A stretch of DNA of 64,000 bases from positions 310,001 to 374,000 of the forward strand of contig NZ_QEWJ01000001.1 of NCBI RefSeq assembly GCF_004127215.1. Reading direction: 5' to 3'. Positions within the stretch are counted from its first letter, which is position 1. The number at the start of each line of letters is the position of its first letter. This document shows positions 45,916 to 56,400 of this stretch, piece after piece. Origin of the DNA: Streptococcus oralis (lineage in GTDB: Bacteria; Bacillota; Bacilli; Lactobacillales; Streptococcaceae). Made by a program: the position numbers and the translations under genes. Below the pieces are notes generated by a model. The model made no database searches and had not been told where the DNA came from. It saw only the letters and a program-made list of their open reading frames with translations.

Positions 45916-46950
45916 TTAGGTTACATTTTCCCTCATCCACTCTTCAGTTGTCTCTAGATTTATATTTTTCAACAAAGCCGACTGATCTAACAGATAGACA
46001 AAATTGGATAAGTCCTGAGATTCCATCTTCGAACTTCCATATTCTTTAACTCTTGTTGAATCAAAGCGATATAGCAATAAATCCCTAAAAATCGGATAAT
46101 TCACTCGTTTTCGATGACGTTCCAGTAAGCGATGATAGTCTAATTCAGCTAGAAAACTATCTGTCACTAAAGCATAGGAAGTTGAAAATTGTTTTGAGTA
46201 AAACAGGGCCGCAATATTTGAAATGGGTCCATAGCCAATAAAAGCTACTTTTTCAAAAGAATACTGTCTTGATAGGCTTTCAATTTTTTCGAGTAAAATT
46301 CCAAAAAACTCTTTTTCCATATATAAAAGTGAACTTTTGTAGGAAGAGTTCACCATTACCAAATTTGGAAAATGTTCCTGCACTCTTTCTGGAACAAAAC
46401 CTGTCCGATTGAACTCAGGCTCTGTAAAGCAAACGTAAATGGTATTCTTCTCATTGTTCTTATGAAGCAAATCTGAAATCCAATAGCGATTAACTGTATA
46501 GTCTGCCACACCTTCTTGGGTAATATAAATCCCCTCAAACAAGAAGCGCTGACAGCCTCCACTGACCAATTGAATTTTATAATGATGGGTGTCAGTTGGT
46601 ACATAAACACTCGCTGTCTCCTCTGGTTTCACACTATGAGAAAAAATCTCCTCATCAGCCGAATCCATAAAGATAACTTTTAAGTAAGTTGAATTCTCAG
46701 GAAGAGTTTCTAGATAGCTTCCAATGACATACTTCTCTCCCCGCTTCAAATCAGGAAGTTGACTTGTATTTCTCAGATCCTGATAATTGGCTTTCGAGTA
46801 CCATTCGTGAATAACTGTCCCAGACGGCATAAATTGATTCTCATATAAAACTCGACCATCCTCTAAGACCCTGACAGATGAACCATATAAATACTGAGAT
46901 ACACTTTGCATATCCCAATAAGCAAAATAGACTTCCTCCTTATATCTCAC
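45916..46950 (-). CDS. asp3: Accessory Sec system protein Asp3 (long form)
   Basis: 344 residues. Asp3 joins Asp1 and Asp2 in a cytoplasmic complex required for export of serine-rich repeat adhesins. Seen: YFAYWDMQSVSQYLYGSSVR, VIHEWYSKANYQ and the beta-sandwich part YKIQLVSGGCQRFLFEGIYI, as in Asp3; the C-terminal ~150 residues (FIGYGPISNIAALFYSKQFS, alpha/beta-hydrolase-like) are the extension seen in longer Asp3 forms. Start overlaps the asp2 stop by 4 bp. Identity from remembered family features. Confidence 0.85.
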   Translation of the reverse strand: MRYKEEVYFAYWDMQSVSQYLYGSSVRVLEDGRVLYENQFMPSGTVIHEWYSKANYQDLRNTSQLPDLKRGEKYVIGSYLETLPENSTYLKVIFMDSADEEIFSHSVKPEETASVYVPTDTHHYKIQLVSGGCQRFLFEGIYITQEGVADYTVNRYWISDLLHKNNEKNTIYVCFTEPEFNRTGFVPERVQEHFPNLVMVNSSYKSSLLYMEKEFFGILLEKIESLSRQYSFEKVAFIGYGPISNIAALFYSKQFSTSYALVTDSFLAELDYHRLLERHRKRVNYPIFRDLLLYRFDSTRVKEYGSSKMESQDLSNFVYLLDQSALLKNINLETTEEWMRENVT

Positions 46951-48509
46951 GAATTAAATTTCCTTTCAAAACTATTCATTAGCAGTGCTATGTATTGATT
47001 AAAAAACCATCCGACGACACCCTGTGTATCATCATTATGTCGTCCCTCAAAGCCCTTGCTAATCAGGCTAACCTTATAATTACGATTTTCGAGCTCTTCC
47101 TCCAAGGTAGAATAGGCACGGCCATCATAATCATCCTGACACATATAAGCCATGATAAATTTTGTTCTCGAAAAATCAGCAGCTCTAAAGGCTTTCCAAA
47201 AATACTCATTTAGTTTTGTTGCTGTCTCATCAGATAGCTTGCCCATCGTACGATAAAGGATATCCAAAGACGTTGGGAATCCGCCAGGACGAAGGGAAGA
47301 CTCATTTACAGCAATATCACCTAAATTTACCAAGGGTTTACCGACAATAACGGCGTGAGGTTCTAGTTTAGAAGCATAGTACAGGGCGCCAAATGTCCCC
47401 ATTGATAAGCCAGACAAAACTAGCTGATCGGCTGTAAATTCTAATTCATTCAAACAGTGGCGAATCACTTGAATGAGCTTTTGTTCTAACTCATCCGATC
47501 CAAGATAAAAGCCACCGCCCTCTGAACGCGGATCTCCAATCAATAAAAAGGGAGCTCCCATACCAGCCATCATATCGAACCCTTCAAAGCCTTCTGCTGG
47601 ACGATAACCTGAAAAATATACATTGAGAGGTGGTCTCAAATCACCTGGATGAAAGAAATAAATCAGTTCCTCTCTATTTTTATCAATAATGCGATTTCCA
47701 CCAACTAACAAGTCACCATAGCCTAAATGAGAATCTCGATGATGAAGGGGACCTATTTTCACGATTCCTTGTCCCTTAGCTTGAATACTAATGCTTAGAT
47801 AGTAGGAATCCTGCGTGTCTAAAATTAGAGGTTTGTCATAGACCGTTTCATCATAAACCCATTCTTGCATTGGTGAAGGCGCGACAGGATACCCTTTGAT
47901 GACATAGCGGACTGAGCAGTCACCTGAAATTCTAAATTCTGGCCACAAATCCAAAGGAGTATCTGCATCCAGATAGATATTATACTGATAGTTCGCTAGG
48001 GTTTGATAGTCCTCTCCAAATCCCCCTGCCAAACTGAGATAATTGCTTCCTTCATAGTTAATCTGTCCACTAAAGAGAGAATGAACTGCTAAATGATTTA
48101 CTTTGAGCTTGGAACCACTTTGCTGAGGAAAGAAAGCACGAGAAAAACGATACAAAATCTGCTCAGGATTTTCAAATTGAGATTTGACTGCTTTCTTACG
48201 AAACAAGAATGTTTCCAAATCTTTCGTAGTAATCTGGCAACGTTCATGGTAAAACAAACGATAAGGCTGAATCAGGCTATCCAGAACAGTGATGTATTCA
48301 AAATGTTCTAGCGTATCCACCAATATAAGGTCATAAATCTTTGCAAGCCTTACCCTATCTTCTATGCCCCCACTCAACATCTCAATATCAGTAGGTACAA
48401 GTGATGCCATATCCTCTGGCTTAACAAATCTCCACCTTATATTACTAGGAATATCATATTGCTCTTGCCAGTTCTCATCAGCAATTTGTAGAACACTAAT
48501 CTCTCTCAT
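46947..48509 (-). CDS. asp2: Accessory Sec system protein Asp2 (O-acetyltransferase-like)
   Basis: 520 residues. In S. gordonii Asp2 acetylates GlcNAc on the serine-rich adhesin and is needed for its transport. The N-terminal half is the Asp2-specific domain; the C-terminal half is an alpha/beta hydrolase with nucleophile Ser in LSGLSMGTFGALYYAS, an acidic loop YMCQDDYDGRAYSTLEEEL and a His in FEGRHNDDTQGVVGWF. The catalytic triad therefore looks intact. It overlaps asp1 by 14 bp and asp3 by 4 bp. Confidence 0.9.
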   Translation of the reverse strand: MREISVLQIADENWQEQYDIPSNIRWRFVKPEDMASLVPTDIEMLSGGIEDRVRLAKIYDLILVDTLEHFEYITVLDSLIQPYRLFYHERCQITTKDLETFLFRKKAVKSQFENPEQILYRFSRAFFPQQSGSKLKVNHLAVHSLFSGQINYEGSNYLSLAGGFGEDYQTLANYQYNIYLDADTPLDLWPEFRISGDCSVRYVIKGYPVAPSPMQEWVYDETVYDKPLILDTQDSYYLSISIQAKGQGIVKIGPLHHRDSHLGYGDLLVGGNRIIDKNREELIYFFHPGDLRPPLNVYFSGYRPAEGFEGFDMMAGMGAPFLLIGDPRSEGGGFYLGSDELEQKLIQVIRHCLNELEFTADQLVLSGLSMGTFGALYYASKLEPHAVIVGKPLVNLGDIAVNESSLRPGGFPTSLDILYRTMGKLSDETATKLNEYFWKAFRAADFSRTKFIMAYMCQDDYDGRAYSTLEEELENRNYKVSLISKGFEGRHNDDTQGVVGWFFNQYIALLMNSFERKFNS

Positions 48510-50088
48510 TTTCCCTTAATCCCTTTATTGAGTTTTTCCACATTTCGACAATTTCTCCCCTTTTGTACTGCTCCATCCTACTCAAAGAATGAGCCTTGCA
48601 TTTATATGCTGACTCTATATCCGTCAAATAATACAATATTACATTTTTTAGGATAGAAATGTCAGTTATAATCGAACCATTTTCTGCATGCTTGACATAA
48701 GAGGAACTATATAAATTAATCTGAGGAATACCCCCACTTAGCCCTGCAATTTGTAGAAGCATATCTGCTGGATTTCCCAAATCAAGAAGGACACGAACCT
48801 CCTTCAAAATTTTTGCTAATTCAGTAGAACTGCGATGTGTCTCAATCTCCATTCTCTCTCTGAGAATTTTTCCTCGTTCCAAAAGAGCCTTACTCTCCTT
48901 AGGCTTTATATCTTCATGGATTTGTGCTTTTTCTTCTGAACCTAGCTGATACGATAAATATTCTTTGAGAAATTGTCTGATAAATACCGCTCTTTCAGAC
49001 TCCAAACTCTGGGTTCCAATCAGTAACTTCATCCATTCCTTCTCTAGCATCATATCAAATATGGTTCTAAAGACAGTTTGAAGATGTTCTTGAGGTAAAG
49101 TATCAACATTGACATAGACAGTTGCTGGCTTTTCCTGCTGGCTTTCTTCTGCCTGCAGACGAATGTCATAAGGAGCCACCTCATAATAAGGGGGAAGCTG
49201 GGCTTTGCCAATCAGTTCATCCATCTTTTGAACCTTACTAAAGCTATCAACAATAAAGAATGGTGTACCCTGCAAATCCCCTAGGATTTTTTCTTTATCC
49301 TCAATTGGGTAGCGTTCACCAAAGAAAGAGAAGGCAAGATTGTAATGCCTCTTAGCCTTGTGGAAAAGATGGTTATGTTGAGGATTTGCTGAAACAATAA
49401 GCATATCATCTCTTGTTAGGGCAGAAGATAAATACTGGTCCAGTTTTTCCTTGATTAGCTCCTCAATGTCACTATAAACATCCTTTGCGAATGCTTCTTG
49501 GACTTCAGGATTGACAAGCACTTGATGATTATCTCTTGTCAAGAATTCCCTAAACTGCCACTGACCTTGTGGATTCAGATAATCTTGATGGTCTGGCTGA
49601 TTATTTTCAAAATAAATCACACTAGAAACTATGCCCCGATCATCAAAGACCAAACGGTGATCCATCTGATTATTTTTAAAATAGATAATATCGAAAATAT
49701 TGCCAGTCTGAGAAAAATTAATCTGGGCATAGTGGTTCTGATTTAAATAAACATCCACAAGAAAGGGAGTATAAAAGAATTCCGCTCCCTGTGGCCATTT
49801 CAAATCATCCAAGCCGAGCTTTCGAGGCAAAACATCTGTCAAACCTTGTAGATTATCAAATAGATTCCACATACTAGCTGGCTCAATTCTCTCTTGATAA
49901 AAAAAGGTTCGAATATGGGGTGAATAGTTCAAAATTAAAATTGTACTATCTTTTTTCTCTGGTTGAAACATCTGTAATAAATTCATAGTATCATCAAACA
50001 TCATCTGGTTTGATGAACAATAAAAAGGCAAAGCTGTAGAATACCATTTCCTACCTTGACAATACCAAGATGGTACAAAGTAAAACAT
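48496..50088 (-). CDS. asp1: Accessory Sec system protein Asp1 (glycosyltransferase-like fold)
   Basis: 530 residues. Asp1 has a GT-B-like fold without known activity and scaffolds the Asp complex. Typical start FYFVPSWYCQGRKWYSTALP, then MMFDDTMNLLQMFQ, SAFPQHNHLF-like SANPQHNHLFHKAKRHYNLA, and the C-terminal LLDLGNPADMLLQIAGLSGG IPQIN region. First gene of the asp operon. Upstream is bgaA on the same strand, not secY2, and secA2, gtfA and gtfB are absent from the surrounding 14 kb. AGGAGATAGAGGGAA precedes the ATG. Confidence 0.88.
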   Translation of the reverse strand: MFYFVPSWYCQGRKWYSTALPFYCSSNQMMFDDTMNLLQMFQPEKKDSTILILNYSPHIRTFFYQERIEPASMWNLFDNLQGLTDVLPRKLGLDDLKWPQGAEFFYTPFLVDVYLNQNHYAQINFSQTGNIFDIIYFKNNQMDHRLVFDDRGIVSSVIYFENNQPDHQDYLNPQGQWQFREFLTRDNHQVLVNPEVQEAFAKDVYSDIEELIKEKLDQYLSSALTRDDMLIVSANPQHNHLFHKAKRHYNLAFSFFGERYPIEDKEKILGDLQGTPFFIVDSFSKVQKMDELIGKAQLPPYYEVAPYDIRLQAEESQQEKPATVYVNVDTLPQEHLQTVFRTIFDMMLEKEWMKLLIGTQSLESERAVFIRQFLKEYLSYQLGSEEKAQIHEDIKPKESKALLERGKILRERMEIETHRSSTELAKILKEVRVLLDLGNPADMLLQIAGLSGGIPQINLYSSSYVKHAENGSIITDISILKNVILYYLTDIESAYKCKAHSLSRMEQYKRGEIVEMWKNSIKGLRENERD

Positions 50089-50135
50089 TTCCCTCTATCT
50101 CCTTAGCATTCAATTTTTCATTGTAGTCAGTTCTA

Positions 50136-50164
50136 ATTCTCAAGATAAATCCCTTGGTTGTCAA
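50136..50164 (-). promoter_or_regulatory. Probable promoter of asp1-2-3
   Basis: TTGACA (50159-50164), 17-base spacer, GAGAAT (50136-50141) on the minus strand, about 50 bases upstream of asp1. A second -10-like TATACT lies near 50280. Confidence 0.55.
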
Positions 50165-50434
50165 GCATTTTCATCTAAGAAATGACATAAAAGTCTCTGA
50201 AAGACGACCTATTTTTGTTAGATTTATTTCTTATTTTCCCTGAATGAATCGTTCTATAAAAATCCACTAATTCCCTTTAGTATAGCATATTTAGCGACTT
50301 TCTTCAAACATTACTTGGCTCTTTAAAGCTACGCCGATTGCAGAGTTAGAAGAATCATTCGCAGTTCATCTTCTTATTTTAAGTCATCAAACAGAATCAC
50401 AAGAAATCTGGACAACTTTATTAGAACAACAGAT
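50165..50434. other. Spacer between asp1 and bgaA, possible gene relic
   Basis: 270 bp without a confident gene. On the plus strand a frame from about 50308 reads TWLFKATPIAELEESFAVHL, then LILSHQTESQEIWTTLLEQQ, and could be the tail of a lost helical protein. There is no start codon with a ribosome binding site. Confidence 0.3.
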
Positions 50435-50460
50435 AGAAAGACCAGAGCATCACTCTGGCC
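50435..50460 (-). terminator. Terminator of bgaA
   Basis: Minus-strand GGCCAGAG and CTCTGGTC arms with loop TGATG, followed by TTTCT, about 30 bp after the stop. Confidence 0.75.
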
Positions 50461-50491
50461 TTCTACTATCCTGTTTAGTTTCTACCCAAAC

Positions 50492-53400
50492 TTAGTCTTC
50501 TTTTTTACGCATAGATGCTACAAGTCCTGTACCTAAGCCCAAGAGAGCCAATCCTGCTGCTAATATTGACATAGAGGACTCACTTCCTGTATTTGGAAGA
50601 TGGTCTTTTCCAGTCTGACTAGCTTTTTCTTTTTGCGGTTTTGGTTCCGTCTGTTCCTGTTCACGCTCATCTGGCTTAACAGGTGCTTGCGGTTCTGGTT
50701 TCTCTTGTGCTACAGCAGTTCCAGCTTCCACGATACGATCTTGCGCAACTATCTTATCAAAGGTTTCTTTCAGTGTACGCTTACCATTTTCGACTTCTAC
50801 TAGGTGGACACGAATACCTTTTTGACCTTCTTGAAGAACACGGGTTTGACCTAGTGGGAGTTTATCGTTTTTACGTTCTTGCACTTGGAAATCAATGTTC
50901 TCTTCTTCTACTAGAAGTTCTGGTTTTTCATGAACTAAACCTGCAGCTCCATCAAGTGGTTGGGCTGTACCTCGCTTAGTTCCAACGAGAAGAACCCGGT
51001 TAACAGGAGTCTGAAGTACTTCACGAAGTTTCTCTTCACGAGTTCCATCTGGGCTTACAGATGTAAGAATGCGTTCCTTGCCAACTTGTCCTTCTCGTTC
51101 TACACGGCTTTCACCTACATATAGACTTGAATCTTCCTTTTCAACAGTCTGGAAGGCAAGTTCTTTTTCGACAACCTCAAGACTTGGATTTTCTTCTTGA
51201 ATAGCAGGGGCTGTTTTCTCAGAAACTGGTTTTTCCTTGACTAGTTGGATACGATATTCCTTGACTTGTTTTCCACTTTCTGAAACAAGGCGAACAAGTA
51301 CTGGAAGGCTATCGTCTCCACTATCTACAACTGTTGAAGCTACTTGATTGCTTTCTTGAACGGTCACTTTTGGACGTTGTCCATTATAGGTGATTTGATA
51401 GTCTTGACGATTTTCAGCGAAATCAGCAAGTTCTTTTCCATCTACAAGAATCTTCGATTTAGTGCTTTCTTGAGGCAATTCGCTTGGCGCAAGGAAGGTC
51501 ATCTCAATCATCGCAACACCACTCTTATCGGCCTTGCGCTCCATACGCCATCTCATAGCTTTGGCTTTCACAGCTTTAAAGGTAACGTTAATTTCATCAC
51601 CGGCTTCAATGTCTTTGTCCGCACGATAAGGAACAGCTTCCCAGTTATCTGGATTGTTGAATGGATGGCCTGATTCATAGGCTTGGTAGTTTGAATAGTA
51701 GGTTGGCACGTCAAACTCTGGACCGATATAGCGTTCTAAAACAAGTTTAGATGGTGCATCTGTACCACTATCTGCAAAGAAGTGAAGTTTAGCTTGCGCA
51801 ACAGTCCGTTCGACAATCTTACCATTCTCACGGAAGATCACACCTGCCGATACTTCTGGGTTAGAAGATGGTGTTGGAGACCAGTTTGTCCAACGACGAT
51901 TTTCAGAATGATCTCTGTCATTGATATAGTCTACACGGTCATGAGAACTGTCGTCAATATCATTAGTTGCTGAGGCAAAGGCTTGGTTACTGTTTTCATC
52001 ATAGTCAGGGTTATCTGAGAGAGCTTCACCAAGTTTGTCTGTCACTCGTACAGTGAACTCCGCAACGAGGTCACTACCAAGAACACGGCCTCTTACAGTA
52101 AATTGACCTGCTTTTGTTAGATTTTCTGCTGGAACTTCTTCCCATTCCACTGCCAAATCTTTGGTTTCATAGCCGTCTTTACCTGTGAAGTAAACCGGAA
52201 CCTTCGTTGGCAATTCAAGCGGTTGACCTACTTGTACCAAACGAGCTTGTTTAACCGCAGCAACTGGTTTACGAGAAAGTAAGTCTTTGTCCTTAGTGAA
52301 GTGTAGACGGTATTCACCTAAGATGTCACCATTTTCAGCTTTCGCAATGACACGAACCGGCTCACCTTCACGAACGCTTGGAACAACCGTCGCAAGACCA
52401 TTGTTGCTAACACTTGCTGTTACTGCTGGAACTTTTCCATCTACAGACTCAAGGTAGTAGTCTGTCAAATCAGGGTTGAAGTTTGCCAAGTCTTTACCGT
52501 CAACTTGGATTCTTGTTTGTCCTTGTTTAGCTGCTGCAACTTGTTTCGCAAAGATTTGTACTTCTGTGATAGAAGTTCCCCGCTTATTATCTGCTTTAAC
52601 CATGCGAATGCGAACAGCATAGGTTTCAACTTTATCAAAGCTAAAGTGATTCATTTCTCCAGCCTTGAGTTGAGCAGGAGCTTTTAGATTTGTAACAGGT
52701 TTCCAGTTAGCAGGGTCGTTAAAGACATGGTTTTCCTCACCTACAAAGCTAGGGTTTTTAGGCGCAGTTGGAACAGTCTTACCAACATAATACTCAATCA
52801 CATAGGACTTCGGTACACCGACTCCGTGGTCTTCGTGGAATCCGACACTTAGATTATCAACAGAACGTTTGCTCAAGATACCTGAATCTCCAAACAGAAC
52901 ACCAACTGAAGCTTCTGGATTACTACGATTCCAGTTCGTCCAACGGTTGGCTGGTCGGTCATTAAAGGAAATCAATTTATCGTTGACATTTGAAACAGGG
53001 TCACTTGGATTTGAGTCTGAAGCAAAGGCAAGTGGCAATTCTGAACCTGTCCATTGGTCAGAGATATTCGCTCCTTGCTCTGTTTTAGCAGAAACGCGAA
53101 CATGAAGTTTGGTAGTTAATTGGGTACCTTCTAGGCGGCCAGTGACTGTGAAGACGCCTTCCTTAGCGTATTGGTCTGGATGAATCGCATCCCATGCAAC
53201 CTTGGCAGATGAAACGTGACCATTTGAATCGTAGGTACGAACACTTTCTGGTAATTGTGGCGCTTCTGCGATTGGTGTTGTCACACTGACTTCTTCAACC
53301 GAAACGATACCCTCTACAGAGACTTTAGCACGCGCCTCAAGGTCAAGGCCTTCAACTTTACCTAGCACCTCAAAGGTTTGATAGTGGTCTAGTTTTTCTT

Positions 53401-56400
53401 TTGGAATAGCTTGCCATGTGACTTTGTGAGCTTTAGGGAAACCTTTGTCATACTCAACAGTTACTGTTGCTGGAAGACTTGGTTCTTGATGCAAGTCTGT
53501 CACTACATTTACTGGACGGATGGATTGCGCAACCTTCGTCTCAGTATTGGCTTGGATGGTGAGGGCGATTTGACCTGTAGCCCCCTCATATTCCGCTTTC
53601 AGAGTGACTGCTCCTGGTTTATGCAACTCAAGCATTCCTTTACGAACTGCAACTTCCCCTTCACCGCTTGTAGAGAAGTTTACTTTATCCGCTGGTAGAA
53701 CTGCCTGTGTTCCGTCTTGATAGTGAGCGAGTACGGACAATTTCACTGTTTGGTCTTCTTTAAGACCGTTAGCTTGCTCTACTTGTAAGCTCAAGTGGTC
53801 AATTTTTGGTGCTTCTTCAAGGAATTGAATTGCATAGGTTTGAAGAGGTCCACCATCTTTTGGTTGAACATAGATGCTTGCACGCATGCCGTTTGCTGCA
53901 CTTGCTTGGACTACAGTAACATCCGCATTTTCAGTACTTGCTGCGACTTCTGGCAAGGATGCACCATAAGCAAGAGTGCGGTATTGCATTGGATGTTGAC
54001 TAGTAAGGCCTGTGACAGCTTCACCACCAACACTTACAGTCGGTACTACAGGTGTTGCAGGATTGCCTTCTTCTACTACAAGCGTAGCATGAATAGTCTC
54101 ACCGCCCAGTTGACCAGTCATTTGAATACGTGATCCTGCAACTGACAGTTTAGCTTTATCAGTTTCCGCAATCTCCCACTTATCAACTTCGTATTCTTGT
54201 ACGCTTCCATCCGTAACGGCAATAGAAACATATTTGTCAACAGCACTCAAGTCTGTTCCTGGGGCAACACGTTTAACAGTTGGTAGTTCTTTCGCAATTG
54301 CTAGAACTTCTACACGAGCCTCAACTTCACGTCCGTCTGCCATACCTTTAACAGTCACAACTCCTGCTTGGCTCACATCAACTGAAGACCAGGTTACTGG
54401 ACGTTTTTCACGACTGCCATCACTGTAGATAAAACCGACTGTCTTCGGCATTTTTGGCTCTTTTTCAATAACAGTACGTACTTTTGGTACTTCTGTTCCG
54501 AGAACAGTCTTTTCTTGGTCTTCTTTTTTACCAGTAAAGACAGTTACTTGACCAGATTTCAAAAGATCAGAGTGGGCAGTAAGGGTGAATTTCCCTGCTT
54601 GCTCAGTTGATTTCACAATGGCAACACCTTTACCGTTAAAGGCTCTGCGAATCCAAGAACCATCTGGTTGGGCCTTATAACGTTCACGGCTGGCTTGTTC
54701 CCCATTATCGACACCGACAAGTTGACCTTGTCCGTGCAATTGGAAGCGAACCAGATTATTAGCAGTTGGGACCACATTTCCTTGACTGTCAACGATTTCG
54801 TAGTAGATGTATGTCAAGTCTTTTCCATCTGCTGCGATGGCGTGATCTTCCTTGATGAGACGAACACCGGCTGGTCGGCCTGCAGTGGTAATCTTGTCAC
54901 GTGCAATTTCTTTACCAGCTTCATCACGAGCTACAGCTTCCAAAGTACCTGGTTGGTAAGCAACCTTCCACTCAAGATAGAGTTCCTTGGCATTGGCACC
55001 TTCTTGGTAAGTGCGTCCATCGCTTGTTTGTTTTTTGTTGAAGGTCTTAACTCCGAGAGATTGACCGTTCAAGAACAATTCTACGCTTGCAGCGTTTGAA
55101 TAGGCGCGAACTGGAATCTTACCTTCTGCATCAGCTACATTCGCTTTTAGAGTAGGGTCTTCCCAGTTCCAGTGAGGAAGGAGGTGAACCATCGGCTTCT
55201 TCTTAACAGAAACCCATTGGCTTTGGTAAAGATAGAAGTCATGTTTTGGAATACCTGCTGTATCTACAATACCAAAATAAGAGCTCTTAACAGGAGTTTG
55301 GTTTTGGTTATGCCATGGCGTAGGCTCCCCGATATAGTCTGTACCTGTCCAGATAAATTGTCCAGCATAGCCAGCATTGTCGCGGTCAAAAGTCCATGAA
55401 TCTGTTGCAGTTTTACCCCAACCAACACGGTCATTACCATAGTCAGACTGTTCGTAGTTACGCTCAGGTCCGTTACTATGTTTCAATTCCTGTTCAGGAC
55501 GATAGTAACTTCCACGTGTACGGGTTGCTGAAGATGTCTCAGAGCCGTAAATCAACCAGTTTGGATGTTTCGCACGAAGGGCTTTGTAGTTGTCTTCAGA
55601 ATAGTTGAATCCAACCGCATCCAGTTCATCAGCAATTTTCTCATGTCCACCACTACCATTACCGAAACGGAACTTATCTGCTCCCATGGTAACGTAACGA
55701 GTCTTATCAACATCCTTGATAACTTTGACCAAACGTTTTACAGTTGCTAGAGAATGAGCATCACCGTTGGCTTCACCGATTTCATTTCCGATTGACCACA
55801 TGAAGACAGCTGGGTTATTTTTATCTCTTTCGACCATAGTACGAAGATCGTAATCGGACCATTTTTCACCTTTTCTAGCTTCTGGGTGAGTGGCATCTTT
55901 TTCAAAGAAACGACCATAGTCATAAGGTTTCTTGCCATTATACCACGTATCAAAGGCCTCTTCCTGAACGAGCAAACCAAGTTCTGCAGCGATTTGCAAG
56001 GTTTGCTCACTAGCAGGGTTGTGGGTTGTACGAATAGAGTTAACCCCCATCTCCTTCATTTGTTTGAGACGGCGATATTCTGCCTTATAGTTTTCTTCTG
56101 CTCCGAGCGCTCCGTGGTCATGGTGCAAGGAAACCCCATGGAATTTAATGCGTTCACCATTTAAAGAGAAACCATCATTTGGAGTCCAGTGATAGTAACG
56201 GTAACCAAACAAATCCTTCTTAGCATCCACCAATTGACCATCACGATATACACGCGTAATCAATTCATACAAGGCAGGTTTGTCATTTAAAACTGTCCAG
56301 AGTTTTGGTTTTTCAACTTCTAAAATAGCATCTAGGCTTGTTGACTCATGTGCTTTCAAGGTACGACTTGCTGTACGAACCACGCCTGTTACGGCCTGAC

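Noticed and set aside
50600-56164. Numerous plus-strand frames opposite bgaA
   Set aside because: Shadows of the long minus-strand gene, without ribosome binding sites or recognisable domains.
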